Of a DNA stretch of 64,000 nt, positions 42,251 through 51,075 are shown one piece after another (position 1 is the stretch's first letter; every line of letters starts with the position of its first letter). The translations under genes and the position numbers were made by a program. This stretch comes from Bradyrhizobium sp. Ai1a-2 (GTDB lineage Bacteria > Pseudomonadota > Alphaproteobacteria > Rhizobiales > Xanthobacteraceae): contig NZ_AUEZ01000041.1 of assembly GCF_000426245.1 (NCBI RefSeq), positions 1 through 64,000 on the forward strand, read 5' to 3'. The notes below the pieces were generated by a model. It did not search any database and was not told the DNA's origin. It saw nothing but the letters and a program-made list of their open reading frames with translations.

Positions 42251-43336
42251 TTAGCTTGTTGCCCGCTGGATGCTGACTTCGCTGACGCCGACTTCGCGCG
42301 CGGTGTTCACTATCGCCGCCCAGGTGTCGTCAGGCAAGGGGATGCCGTTCTTGGTGCGCTCGGCGCGGGTCTTCCTTTCGGGGTCACCCGGGATCAGCAC
42401 TTTATCGGTGCCGGCAATCGGCTTGGTCTCGCGGATGAAGTCGACATAGCGCGAGATTTCGCCGTCGAAGAAATTGGCGGGATCGATCACCTTGGGGTCG
42501 ATGTAGAAGGCCAGCATGCCGTTGGCAAAGCGCCGGTCCGGCGCGGTCGCGCCCGTTCCGGACAGGGCGCCGCCGAGCAGTTCGCAGATGAATGCCAGTC
42601 CCGATCCCTTGTGATCACCGAAGGCGCGGATCGCGCCGGTGCCCTTGGTGTGGTCGCGCGGCCCATCGGGCGTATACGTCCCATACAGCACGTGCGGGTC
42701 TTCGCTCAGGGTGCCGTCGGAATCGACCAGCGCGCCAACGGGCAGTTTCTTGCCGCCGCGGCTTGCGACCAGAACCTTGCCCTCGGCGACGATCGAGGTG
42801 GCGAAATCGAGCACGATCGGGTCCTGGCCCTGGCGCGGAATGCCGACGCAATAGGGCGCGGTCGACAGCCGCTTCTCGACGCCGCCGAACGGCGCAACCA
42901 GGAGCGAGCCCGCGGCATTGACGAAATGCACCGACACCAGCCCTTCGGCGGCAGCCATCTCCGCCCAATCGCCGACGCGGCCGATATGGCCGGCATTGCG
43001 CAGCGCAACCGCGGCAAGTCCTGCCTTCTTGCACTTCTCGATGCCGAGCTTGACCGCAACCGGCGCAACCGTCTGGCCGTAGCCGAACTTGCCGTCGACG
43101 ACGGCGAGCGAAGGCGTATCGACCACGATCTCGGGAGTCTGGTTCGGGACCACCGAGCCCATCTTCTTCCAGCGGATATAGACCGGCACGCGGATCACGC
43201 CGTGGCTGTCGTGGCCGGTGAGATTGGCAGTCGTCAGATATGTTGCAATGCGACGTGCTTCCTCGGACGACGAGTCGGCGTGTGAAAAAACGTCTCCAAC
43301 AAAATCAATGAGATTGTCGACCTTGATCGTCACCAT
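42251..43336 (-). CDS. Ldh-family (malate/L-lactate dehydrogenase type) oxidoreductase
   Basis: The 361-residue NAD(P)-dependent enzyme belongs to the LdhA/YlbC/MdhB family that acts on 2-hydroxy acids. Visible signatures are NLTGHDSHGVIRVPVYI with the catalytic His, DGKFGYGQ, LRNAGHIGRVGDWAEMAA, GIPRQGQDPIVLDFATS, GDHKGSGLAFICELLGGALSG and the C-terminal PGDPERKTRAER. The start at 43336 follows the start convention of the family (MVTIKVDNLIDFV). The family includes ureidoglycolate, sulfolactate and delta-1-piperideine-2-carboxylate enzymes, so the substrate is open. Confidence 0.88.
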   Translation of the reverse strand: MVTIKVDNLIDFVGDVFSHADSSSEEARRIATYLTTANLTGHDSHGVIRVPVYIRWKKMGSVVPNQTPEIVVDTPSLAVVDGKFGYGQTVAPVAVKLGIEKCKKAGLAAVALRNAGHIGRVGDWAEMAAAEGLVSVHFVNAAGSLLVAPFGGVEKRLSTAPYCVGIPRQGQDPIVLDFATSIVAEGKVLVASRGGKKLPVGALVDSDGTLSEDPHVLYGTYTPDGPRDHTKGTGAIRAFGDHKGSGLAFICELLGGALSGTGATAPDRRFANGMLAFYIDPKVIDPANFFDGEISRYVDFIRETKPIAGTDKVLIPGDPERKTRAERTKNGIPLPDDTWAAIVNTAREVGVSEVSIQRATS

Positions 43337-43406
43337 GGATATGTCACTCGCTCCTTGGTTTGGAGCACGATCCTTCCGGCAAACCGGCTCCTCCGGATCA
43401 TGCTTC

Positions 43407-44138
43407 TTAAGCGCTGGCCTTGGCGTGACCGCCGAGATAGGCCGCGGCGATGGCCTCGTTGCCCCACAATTCGTCGGGCTTGCCGCCAAGCACGATCCGG
43501 CCCGTTTCCAGGACGAAGCCGTGATCGGCAACCGAAAGTCCCATGCGCGCATTTTGCTCAACAAGCAAGACCGTGGTGTCTTTCCTGATCTGCGAAATGA
43601 TGCGGAACACCGCCTGCACGATGACGGGCGCAAGACCCAGCGAAGGCTCGTCCAGCAGCAACAGCCGCGGCTTCGCCATCAGCGCGCGGGCGACGGCGAC
43701 CATCTGCAACTGGCCGCCCGACAGCGTCCAGCCCAGCGCATCGGCGAAGGCGCGGATGTCCGGGAACAGGTCGAACATCGCATCGGCCTCGCGCGAGATC
43801 TGCGCCGACGAAGCCTTTCGGTTCGACGCGCCGAGCATGATGTTTTCCTTGACCGTGAGGCCCGGGAACACGCGCCTGCCCTCCGGCACATGCGAGATGC
43901 CGAGCCGGACGATCGATTCCGGCCCGAGGCCGGCGATCGACTCGCCGTCGAACAGGATTTCGCCGGACGTGGGCTTGGCAAGCCCCGAGATCGCGCGGAG
44001 CGTGGTGGATTTGCCGGCGCCGTTGGCGCCGAGCAAGGTCACCACCTGCCCGGCCTCGACGGCGATGGTGACGCCGCGCAGCGCTTCGATCTCGCCGTAG
44101 CGGACCACGAGATTGCGGATTTCGAGCAGCGGCATCAT
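43407..44138 (-). CDS. livF: branched-chain-type ABC transporter ATPase LivF
   Basis: The 243-residue ATPase has Walker A GANGAGKST (about residues 38-46), signature LSGGQLQMVAVARAL and Walker B RLLLLDEPSLGLAP, as in LivF. Its start overlaps the LivM-LivG stop codon (ATGA). It is the last gene of the importer operon. Confidence 0.93.
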   Translation of the reverse strand: MMPLLEIRNLVVRYGEIEALRGVTIAVEAGQVVTLLGANGAGKSTTLRAISGLAKPTSGEILFDGESIAGLGPESIVRLGISHVPEGRRVFPGLTVKENIMLGASNRKASSAQISREADAMFDLFPDIRAFADALGWTLSGGQLQMVAVARALMAKPRLLLLDEPSLGLAPVIVQAVFRIISQIRKDTTVLLVEQNARMGLSVADHGFVLETGRIVLGGKPDELWGNEAIAAAYLGGHAKASA

Positions 44139-45913
44139 TCGCTCCCGAGATAGGCGGAGACGACATCGGGATGGCGCAGCACCGCCATGGATTCGCCGTC
44201 CGCGATGCGGCGACCGAAATTGAGCACGGTGATGTGCTGGGCGGCTTCGGAGACCAGCGTCATGTCGTGATCGATGATGAGGATGGTCAGCCCTTGCGCT
44301 GCGATGCGCTTGAGCAGCTCATGCAGTTCGAGCTTCTCAGTCGAGTTCAAGCCGGCAGCCGGCTCGTCGAGCAGCAACAGCGTCGGATTGGCGGCGAGCG
44401 CGCGCGCGATCTCGATCAGGCGCTGGTGGCCGTAGGAGAAGCTCGAGATCAGCTCGTTGGCGCGGTTGCCCAGACCGACGAAGGTCAGTGCCTCCATCGC
44501 CCGTTCGGTCAGCGCATCCTCGCCCTTCCCGATCATGCTGTTGCCGGGCCGCTCGGCGCCGATCTCGACATTCTCGAGCGCCGTCATCGAACGGAACAGG
44601 CGAATGTTCTGGAACGTGCGCCCGAGACCCGCAGCCGTGCGCCGATGCGGCGGCATGTGGGTGATGTCGGTGCCGTCGAGCACGATCCGGCCCGACGTCG
44701 CCTGATAGAGGCCAGAGAGAACGTTGAGCGTCGTGGTCTTGCCGGAGCCGTTCGGCCCGATCAGCGCGTGGACGCCGCCGCGTTTCACCGCAATGTCGAC
44801 GCCATCGACGGCCTTCAGACCACCGAAGTGTTTGGAGAGGCCGGTCACCTCAAGCACGAACTCTCCGCCAACGGATGCGGGCTTCAATTGCAGCGCAGCC
44901 GCCACAGGCGGCGCCTTGGTGTGCGCGCGCCACCGGTTGAAAGCATCGGCGACGAAGCCCCAGATACCGTCAGGCATGAAGCGGATGATCAGGATCACGA
45001 ACAGGCCGTAGATGGCCAGATAAAGCCCGGGCACGCTCTTGAGGAAACGCAGCCATTCCGGGATCAGGATCAACAGCCCGGTGCCGATCGCCGAGCCGAC
45101 CGGCGAAGCGACGCCGCCTAGCAGCGACATGGTCAGGAACACGATCGATTCCGCGAACGAGAATTGATCCGGACTGACATAGGCGAAACCGCCGGCAAAC
45201 AGGCCGCCTGCCAGACCGCCGAGCAGCGCGCAGAGCGCAAAGGCGTAGATCTTGGTGCGGAACACGTCGATGCCGTTGACGCCGGCCGCGAGCTCGTTGT
45301 CGCGCACGGCTCGCATCGCGCGGCCGAGCTTGGTGTCGGAGAGATGCCAGACCAGATAGCCGACGATCGCGAGCATGGCGACGCAGAAAGCAAGATAGCT
45401 CTGCGAGGTCTGGAACAGCTCCGGACGACGGATATTGGAGACGCCGTCGGGGCCATGCGTCAGCCAGATCGCGTTGATCATGACAAGCGTGACGATCTGC
45501 TGGAACGAGATCGTCACCATCGCAAGGTAATGGCCGCCGAGCCGCAGGGTCGACATGCCCAGGAACGCGCCCGCAAGCAGCGCGATCACGCAGCCGCCGA
45601 CAAGGCAAAGCCAGAAGCTCAGATGCAGGTCGGTGGTGCCGAGGCCGACCGCATAGGCGCCGAGCCCGAAGAATGCTGCCTGTGCCAGGTTGATCTGGCC
45701 GCAAAGGCCGAGCACGACCGACAGGCCGAACACCGCGATCGAGAACGTCGTCGCCTGCAGCAGGATGTTGAGGACGTAGCCGTCGAATTGCAATTTGGCG
45801 GCAAGCACCACCAGGATCGCCACGCCAATGAAGAAGGGCGAATGCCGGATCAGCAGCGGCTTCGAATGAACGGCAGGTGTCGGGATCGACATGTTGTCGC
45901 TTGGGGCGCTCAT
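44135..45913 (-). CDS. fused permease-ATPase LivM-LivG
   Basis: The 592-residue protein joins a LivM-type permease (residues 1-330, with multiple spans such as GLSVVLGLCGQINLAQAAFFGLGAYA and the loop AVRDNELAAGVNGI) to a LivG-type ATPase (from about residue 345: GPNGSGKTT, TFQNIRLFRSMTALENVE, SYGHQRLIEIARAL, LLLLDEPAAGLN). Such fusions are common in Bradyrhizobium-type importers. It overlaps both LivH and LivF by four bases. Confidence 0.93.
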   Translation of the reverse strand: MSAPSDNMSIPTPAVHSKPLLIRHSPFFIGVAILVVLAAKLQFDGYVLNILLQATTFSIAVFGLSVVLGLCGQINLAQAAFFGLGAYAVGLGTTDLHLSFWLCLVGGCVIALLAGAFLGMSTLRLGGHYLAMVTISFQQIVTLVMINAIWLTHGPDGVSNIRRPELFQTSQSYLAFCVAMLAIVGYLVWHLSDTKLGRAMRAVRDNELAAGVNGIDVFRTKIYAFALCALLGGLAGGLFAGGFAYVSPDQFSFAESIVFLTMSLLGGVASPVGSAIGTGLLILIPEWLRFLKSVPGLYLAIYGLFVILIIRFMPDGIWGFVADAFNRWRAHTKAPPVAAALQLKPASVGGEFVLEVTGLSKHFGGLKAVDGVDIAVKRGGVHALIGPNGSGKTTTLNVLSGLYQATSGRIVLDGTDITHMPPHRRTAAGLGRTFQNIRLFRSMTALENVEIGAERPGNSMIGKGEDALTERAMEALTFVGLGNRANELISSFSYGHQRLIEIARALAANPTLLLLDEPAAGLNSTEKLELHELLKRIAAQGLTILIIDHDMTLVSEAAQHITVLNFGRRIADGESMAVLRHPDVVSAYLGSE

Positions 45914-46785
45914 GCTTTCTCCGCCACACGTTCGCCGAAGATGCCCTGCGGCCGGAAGATCAGGAAGGCGACCAGCACCAGGAAGGCGAAGCCGTCCTTA
46001 TAGGGAACCGAGATGTAGGCCGCGCCGAAAGTCTCGATGACGCCGAGCGCTAGCCCGCCGATGATGGCGCCGGCGACGTCGCCGAAGCCGCCGATAATGG
46101 TGGCCGCGAACGCCTTCAGCGCGATCGTCGAGCCCATCTGGATCGAGACGAACAGCACCGGCGCGACCAGGATGCCGGCGAGACCGCCGAGCACGGCGGA
46201 ATAGATGAAGGTGATCATGATCATGGTCGAGACGGAAATGCCGAGCAGCGAGGCCATTTCCTTGTCCTGCGAGGTCGCCTGCAATTTCTTGCCGAGCAGC
46301 GTCTTCTCGAAGAACCAGTAGTTGAAGAACACGAGCGCGATCGTCACCGCGATGATCAACAGATACTGGCTATCGAGATAAACAGGACCGAGCTGGATGC
46401 CGGGCGTATCGAACCATCCCTGCAGCACCTGCGGCTGCGGACCGTAGATCGCCAGCACCGAATTTGCGAGCAGGATCGAGGCGCCGATGGTGGCGATGAT
46501 CACAGGCAGGAAGGTGCGGTGGCGCAGCGGATAATAGACGCCGAGATTGAAGATGACGCCGAGCAGCGCCATGCCGCCAAGCGCGAGCAGGAACGACAGC
46601 CAGTAGGGCCAGCCGAGATCGACGGAGAACACCACCATCAGATAGGCCGCGACCATGGAGAATTCGCCTTGCGCGAAATTCACCACGTTGGTGGCGCGGA
46701 AGATCAGCACGAAACCAAGCGCGACCAGCGCGTAGACGGCCCCGATGCCGATACCGGTAAACAGCAGTTGAAGGACGAGATCCAT
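45910..46785 (-). CDS. livH: branched-chain-type ABC transporter permease LivH
   Basis: The 291-residue inner-membrane permease has the usual N-terminus (LLFTGIGIGAVYALVALGFVLIFRATNVVNFAQGEF) and the conserved GGFGDVAGAIIGGLALGVIE loop near the C-terminus. It forms the channel with the LivM half of the downstream fusion. Confidence 0.93.
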   Translation of the reverse strand: MDLVLQLLFTGIGIGAVYALVALGFVLIFRATNVVNFAQGEFSMVAAYLMVVFSVDLGWPYWLSFLLALGGMALLGVIFNLGVYYPLRHRTFLPVIIATIGASILLANSVLAIYGPQPQVLQGWFDTPGIQLGPVYLDSQYLLIIAVTIALVFFNYWFFEKTLLGKKLQATSQDKEMASLLGISVSTMIMITFIYSAVLGGLAGILVAPVLFVSIQMGSTIALKAFAATIIGGFGDVAGAIIGGLALGVIETFGAAYISVPYKDGFAFLVLVAFLIFRPQGIFGERVAEKA

Positions 46786-46869
46786 GACAAGCTTCGGTTA
46801 AGAGGAACCAGAGAATTCGCCGACAGGCTTTCGGCCTCTCCGTGGAGAACGAAGAGGCCGAAAACGTGG

Positions 46870-48015
46870 TCAATCGTTGAATTCAATGTGCTTGTCGAAA
46901 ACGATATTTCCCTTGTCGTTTTTCACGATGTTATAGCCGTGCAAACCGTCGCCGTTCTGGTCGAAATTATACTCGCCTTCGGCGCCGGGGAATTTCTTGA
47001 TCGACAGGATCGCCTCACGGATTTTTGCAGGCTCGGTCGAGCCGGCCTTGTTGATCGCCGCTGCCAGCACGGTGACCGCGTCATAGGGCCAGGAGCTCTG
47101 GTTATCCGGCGCGACCTTGACCGCATCACGATAGAGCTTGCCGAACGCCTTGGAAGCTTCGCTGGAATCTTCCGCGTAGTCCGCAACACCGTAGGTATTG
47201 TACAGCGCAGGTCCGGCGAGCTTCAGCGCGGTGATATTGACGATCGAGGGCGAGCCGACCCAGGGAATGTTGACGCCGAGTTGGCGCAATTGCCGGGCAA
47301 AGATGCCGAGGTCGTTTTCGAAGGTGAAGTAGGAACCAAGGATATCGGCGCCGGACTGCTTGATCGCGAGCACGACCGGGGTGAAATCCTGGCTCTGGTT
47401 GGCATAACCCTGGTCGAGCACGGGCGGGGAGCCGAGTTTTTCCAACGCAGCGGTCAGGGCCTTGCCGCCTGCGGTGCCGAAAGCGTCGGTCGAATGCAGC
47501 ACGGCCCATTTCTTCTTGCCGAGCGTATTGACGCCATACTCGGCGATGACGCGCCCGGAATAGCTGTCATTCGGACGGAAGCGGAACAGCCACTGATTGC
47601 CCATGTGAGTGAGGTTCGGATCGGTTCCCCCGATCATCACCGGCTTGCCAAGCTTGAGCACGTCGGGCGCCATGGCGTGCACCTGGGTCGACCGGATCGA
47701 ACCAAGGAAGCCGACGATGTCGGATTGCGCAGCCAGCTTGGAGAAGGCCAGCACGATGCCGGGATTGGTGGTCTGATCGTCCTCCACGATCAGCTCGGCC
47801 TGCTTGCCGAGGATGCCGCCAGCCTTGTTGACGGCTTCAAGTGCGAGCTTCGCACCCTGGATGGCGTAGCGGCCGGATTCGGCGGCGGGACCTGTCACAG
47901 GCGCGCACATGCCGATCTTGATCGTGGCGCCCTGCGCTCTTGCGCCGGTAATGACGTGGGGGGCGGCAAGGCCGGCGACGATACCGGCCGCGAAATCGCG
48001 TCTCGTCAGTTTCAT
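46870..48015 (-). CDS. branched-chain-type ABC transporter substrate-binding protein
   Basis: The 381-residue protein has a Tat-like leader (KLTRRDFAAGIVAGLAAPHV, cleavage after ARA). The mature protein has the LivK/ANL fold (IKIGMCAPVTGPAAESGRYA, GAKLALEAVNKAGGILG, VEDDQTTNPG). It delivers substrate to the livH/livMG/livF system downstream. In soil bacteria such systems often import aromatic or organic acids. The hpa operon starts just beyond, so a phenylacetate-type aromatic acid is plausible but not shown. Confidence 0.9.
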   Translation of the reverse strand: MKLTRRDFAAGIVAGLAAPHVITGARAQGATIKIGMCAPVTGPAAESGRYAIQGAKLALEAVNKAGGILGKQAELIVEDDQTTNPGIVLAFSKLAAQSDIVGFLGSIRSTQVHAMAPDVLKLGKPVMIGGTDPNLTHMGNQWLFRFRPNDSYSGRVIAEYGVNTLGKKKWAVLHSTDAFGTAGGKALTAALEKLGSPPVLDQGYANQSQDFTPVVLAIKQSGADILGSYFTFENDLGIFARQLRQLGVNIPWVGSPSIVNITALKLAGPALYNTYGVADYAEDSSEASKAFGKLYRDAVKVAPDNQSSWPYDAVTVLAAAINKAGSTEPAKIREAILSIKKFPGAEGEYNFDQNGDGLHGYNIVKNDKGNIVFDKHIEFND

Positions 48016-48330
48016 CAGTTTCTCCCTGAGGCCGGGCGTCTTCGTCGGCCCTTCTTGCTGTTGGCGATCCCCAACGGGGCGCGAACCGCGTGCGTACTTA
48101 CGGGCTCTCCGTCTCGGAGTAAATTGATATTGCGGTGTTTTCGACTAACGATGCAGATGCATCGTTATTTGCGCGCATCAAGAAAGATTAATGCCGACGA
48201 GATCATGACTATTGGGGCAAATTCCGCGAACTTGACAATTCCTTTGTGCTCAAACGATGTGCAGGAAAGGCGAGCTATGCATCCCAGCACATATCATCAT
48301 GCAAATTTTGCATTTACTGATCTGCCTCGA
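48016..48330. promoter_or_regulatory. palindrome-rich region upstream of the Liv-type operon
   Basis: This AT-richer gap holds two perfect palindromes: TAACGATGCA and TGCATCGTTA around GA at 48147-48168, and ATGCAAA-T-TTTGCAT at 48299-48313. Both carry TGCA half-sites. The first lies about 130 bases before the binding-protein gene. They look like operators of a MarR-type repressor such as the one encoded next door. Confidence 0.55.
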
Positions 48331-48849
48331 TCATTCCTCTTCCGCGCCTGACAAGCCCGCCAGGCTTTCTTCAAGCGCACCCAGCATGGCCTGCAGTTCG
48401 GCGAGCTTGCGCACGCCGTACCGTTTCGTAATCGCGGCGTAGATCGCTTCCGACGTCGGCGCGACCGCTTCGATCAGCTTCAATCCCTTCGGCGAGATCG
48501 ACACCACGCCGCGACGCAGGTCCGCCTCCGCCGAACGGCGCTCGATCAGCCCGCGCGCCTCGAGGTCGCGCAGGATGCGCGACAGGCTTGGACCAAGCAG
48601 AAAGGCGAGCCGCGCGAGGTCGGTGACCTCGACCGCCTCCACCGAGGTGAGCGCGCGCAGGATGCGCCATTGCTGCTCGGTAAGCCCGTGATGACGCAGG
48701 GAGGGACGAAACTGCCGCATCACGGCCTCACGCGCGCGCAGCAGCGACATCGGCAGCGAGCGCGAGAATTCACGCATCGGCCCACGACGCCCCGCCTCTG
48801 CTGCCGCGCGCGGCCGCGAACCGTTCAATGATGATTTCTTATCTGTCAT
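48331..48849 (-). CDS. hpaR: MarR-family regulator, HpaR-like
   Basis: The 172-residue protein is a MarR winged-helix regulator. It has LPMSLLRAREAVMRQFRPSL, then the DNA-binding part LTEQQWRILRALTSVEAVEVTDLARLAFLLGPSLSRILRDLEARGLIERR and the wing RRGVVSISPKGLKLI. This layout is typical of the homoprotocatechuate operon regulator HpaR/HpcR. It is divergent from hpaF, and a perfect palindrome lies between the two. It is expected to repress the hpa operon until an aromatic inducer is present. Confidence 0.85.
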   Translation of the reverse strand: MTDKKSSLNGSRPRAAAEAGRRGPMREFSRSLPMSLLRAREAVMRQFRPSLRHHGLTEQQWRILRALTSVEAVEVTDLARLAFLLGPSLSRILRDLEARGLIERRSAEADLRRGVVSISPKGLKLIEAVAPTSEAIYAAITKRYGVRKLAELQAMLGALEESLAGLSGAEEE

Positions 48850-48901
48850 CGCCTATCTTTTGCAACGCAACAACGCCGCAAACCAATTTACGCCGATACG
48901 C

Positions 48902-48913
48902 TTAACATGTTAA
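48902..48913. promoter_or_regulatory. MarR-type operator between hpaR and hpaF
   Basis: TTAACATGTTAA is a perfect 12-base palindrome located 30 bases before the hpaF start and 52 bases from the hpaR start. Position and symmetry fit an HpaR operator controlling both divergent promoters. Confidence 0.65.
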
Positions 48914-48942
48914 TCATCCCCGCGCACCAGGAGCGATCCACC

Positions 48943-49341
48943 ATGCCGCATTTCACCATCGAATATTCGGCCAACCTGGATTCCCGCCTCGACATGGGCG
49001 AAGTCGTCGAGCGCGTGCGCAAAGCGGCGGTCGAGACCGGCATCTTCCCGCTCGGCGGCATCCGCGTTCGCGCCATCAGATGCGAACACTATGCGATCGC
49101 CGACGGTCGAAACGATTACGGCTTTCTCGACATGGTGCTGCGGCTCGGCGAAGGCCGCGATCTTGCGACCCGCAAGAAGGCGGGAGATCATATCTTCAAC
49201 GCGCTTTCGACTCATCTCGACCCGGTGTTCGCGGGCGGCAAATTCGCGCTGTCGTTCGACATGCAGATCAACGACAAGGAGACAAGCTGGAAGCGCAACA
49301 ACATCCACGATGCGCTGAAGGTGGAGGCCGTCAATGGATAA
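48943..49341 (+). CDS. hpaF: 5-carboxymethyl-2-hydroxymuconate isomerase
   Basis: The 132-residue protein is a tautomerase-fold isomerase of the homoprotocatechuate pathway. It starts MPHFTIEYSANL, so Pro2 becomes the N-terminal catalytic base. Further matches are GGIRVRAIRCEHYAIADGRN and KFALSFDMQIND. AGGAG precedes the ATG at 48943. It overlaps hpaE by eight bases. Confidence 0.92.
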   Translation: MPHFTIEYSANLDSRLDMGEVVERVRKAAVETGIFPLGGIRVRAIRCEHYAIADGRNDYGFLDMVLRLGEGRDLATRKKAGDHIFNALSTHLDPVFAGGKFALSFDMQINDKETSWKRNNIHDALKVEAVNG

Positions 49342-50875
49342 AGCAGTGCCGAAATCGGCCGAACTGTTCCAGGCCAACCGCGACCGCGCCGCTCCGCTGC
49401 TCGCGAAGCTGAAGGCGGAAGGTATCGGCCATATGATCGACGGCAAGACGGTGCCGTCGATCTCCGGGCAAACGTTCGAGACGAAGTCGCCGATCGACGG
49501 TGCTGTGCTGGCAACCGTCGCGCGCGGCAATGCCGAGGATATCGATCGCGCGGCGACCGCGGCCGCCCTCGCCTTCAAATCCTGGCGCGACATGCCGGCC
49601 GCGATGCGGCGCAAGCTGCTCAATCGCGTGGCCGACGCGATCGAGGATCATGCCGACGATATTGCCGTGCTCGAATGCATCGACACTGGACAGGCGCATC
49701 GCTTCATGGCGAAAGCCGCGATCCGCGCGGCCGAGAATTTCCGCTTCTTCGCCGACAAATGTGCTGAGGCGCGAGACGGCCTCAATATGCCGAGCGACGA
49801 GCACTGGAACATCTCTACGCGGGTGCCGATCGGGCCGGTCGGCGTGATCACGCCGTGGAACACGCCGTTCATGCTGTCGACCTGGAAGATCGCGCCCGCG
49901 CTCGCCGCCGGCTGCACGGTGGTGCACAAGCCCGCGGAGTGGTCCCCGGTGACGGCCGATCTCCTGACCAAGCTGGTGAAGGAAGCAGGCGTGCCCGACG
50001 GCGTGCTCAACTCCGTGCATGGCTTCGGCGAGGAGGCCGGCAAGGCGCTGACCGAACATCCCGCGATCAAGGCGATCGGCTTCGTCGGCGAGAGCGCGAC
50101 CGGATCTGCGATCATGGCCCAGGGCGCCCCGACGCTGAAGCGCGTGCACTTCGAACTCGGCGGCAAGAACCCGGTGATCGTGTTCGAGGACGCCGATCTC
50201 GAGCGCGCGCTCGATGCGGTCGTGTTCATGATCTACTCGCTGAACGGCGAGCGCTGCACCTCCTCGAGCCGGCTCCTGGTGCAGGAGAGCATCGCGGAAC
50301 AGTTCATCGAGAAGCTCACCGCGCGGGTGAAGGCGCTGAAGGTCGGACATCCCCTCGATCCCGCGACCGAGATCGGGCCGCTGATCCATGAGCGGCATCT
50401 GGCGAAGGTCTGCTCCTATTTCGACGTCGCGCGGCAGGAAGGCGCGACGATCGCGGTCGGCGGCAAGCCGCATGATGGACCCGGCGGCGGGCATTATGTG
50501 CAGCCGACGCTCGTCACTCGCGCGCATTCCAAGATGCGGGTGGCGCAGGAAGAGGTGTTCGGACCGTTCCTCACCGTCATCCCGTTCCGGGACGAGAGCG
50601 ACGCGGTCGAGATCGCCAATGGCGTGCAATATGGCCTCACCGGCTATGTCTGGACCGGCGACATGGGCCGCGCCCTGCGGGTGGCGGATGCGCTCGAAGC
50701 CGGCATGATCTGGCTGAATTCGGAAAATGTCCGGCACCTGCCGACACCGTTCGGCGGCATGAAATCATCCGGCATCGGCCGTGACGGCGGCGACTATTCA
50801 TTCGACTTCTACATGGAAACCAAGCACGTCTCGCTGGCGCGCGGGACGCATAAGATACAGAGACTGGGCGTCTGA
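49334..50875 (+). CDS. hpaE: 5-carboxymethyl-2-hydroxymuconic semialdehyde dehydrogenase
   Basis: The 513-residue NAD-dependent aldehyde dehydrogenase oxidises the ring-cleavage product of homoprotocatechuate. It has the ALDH motifs GVITPWNTPFMLSTWKIAPA, KPAEWSP, the catalytic Glu in HFELGGKNPVIVFEDADLE and the catalytic Cys in NGERCTSSSRLLVQ, then EEVFGPFLTVIPF. Overlap with hpaF and context support hpaE over a generic ALDH. Confidence 0.93.
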   Translation: MDKAVPKSAELFQANRDRAAPLLAKLKAEGIGHMIDGKTVPSISGQTFETKSPIDGAVLATVARGNAEDIDRAATAAALAFKSWRDMPAAMRRKLLNRVADAIEDHADDIAVLECIDTGQAHRFMAKAAIRAAENFRFFADKCAEARDGLNMPSDEHWNISTRVPIGPVGVITPWNTPFMLSTWKIAPALAAGCTVVHKPAEWSPVTADLLTKLVKEAGVPDGVLNSVHGFGEEAGKALTEHPAIKAIGFVGESATGSAIMAQGAPTLKRVHFELGGKNPVIVFEDADLERALDAVVFMIYSLNGERCTSSSRLLVQESIAEQFIEKLTARVKALKVGHPLDPATEIGPLIHERHLAKVCSYFDVARQEGATIAVGGKPHDGPGGGHYVQPTLVTRAHSKMRVAQEEVFGPFLTVIPFRDESDAVEIANGVQYGLTGYVWTGDMGRALRVADALEAGMIWLNSENVRHLPTPFGGMKSSGIGRDGGDYSFDFYMETKHVSLARGTHKIQRLGV

Positions 50876-50910
50876 TGGCCGCCATCGCTGGATCAACAAT
50901 CGCGGTGCCC

Positions 50911-51039
50911 CACCTCTCCCATAGGGAGAGGTCGAACTTCGCGCGCAAGCGAGAAGTTCGGGTGAGGGGTTACGCTCCATCGAGGGACCTGAACCCCTCA
51001 CCCGGCGCTACGCGCCGACCTCTCCCTATGGGAGAGGTG
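50911..51039. repeat. long palindromic repeat inside the hpa operon
   Basis: CACCTCTCCCATAGGGAGAG at the left end is mirrored by CTCTCCCTATGGGAGAGGTG at the right end. Inner pieces (aagttcgggtgaggggtt and aacccctcacccgg) also pair. The 129-base unit fills the gap between hpaE and hpaD. Confidence 0.88.
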
Positions 51040-51075
51040 CAACACGAGCTCGCTTAGTCATCCCGGGAAACATCG

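Noticed and set aside
46519..48351. 610-codon plus-strand open frame opposite livH and the binding-protein gene
   Set aside because: It spans two real minus-strand genes and their gap, which is typical of a chance frame.
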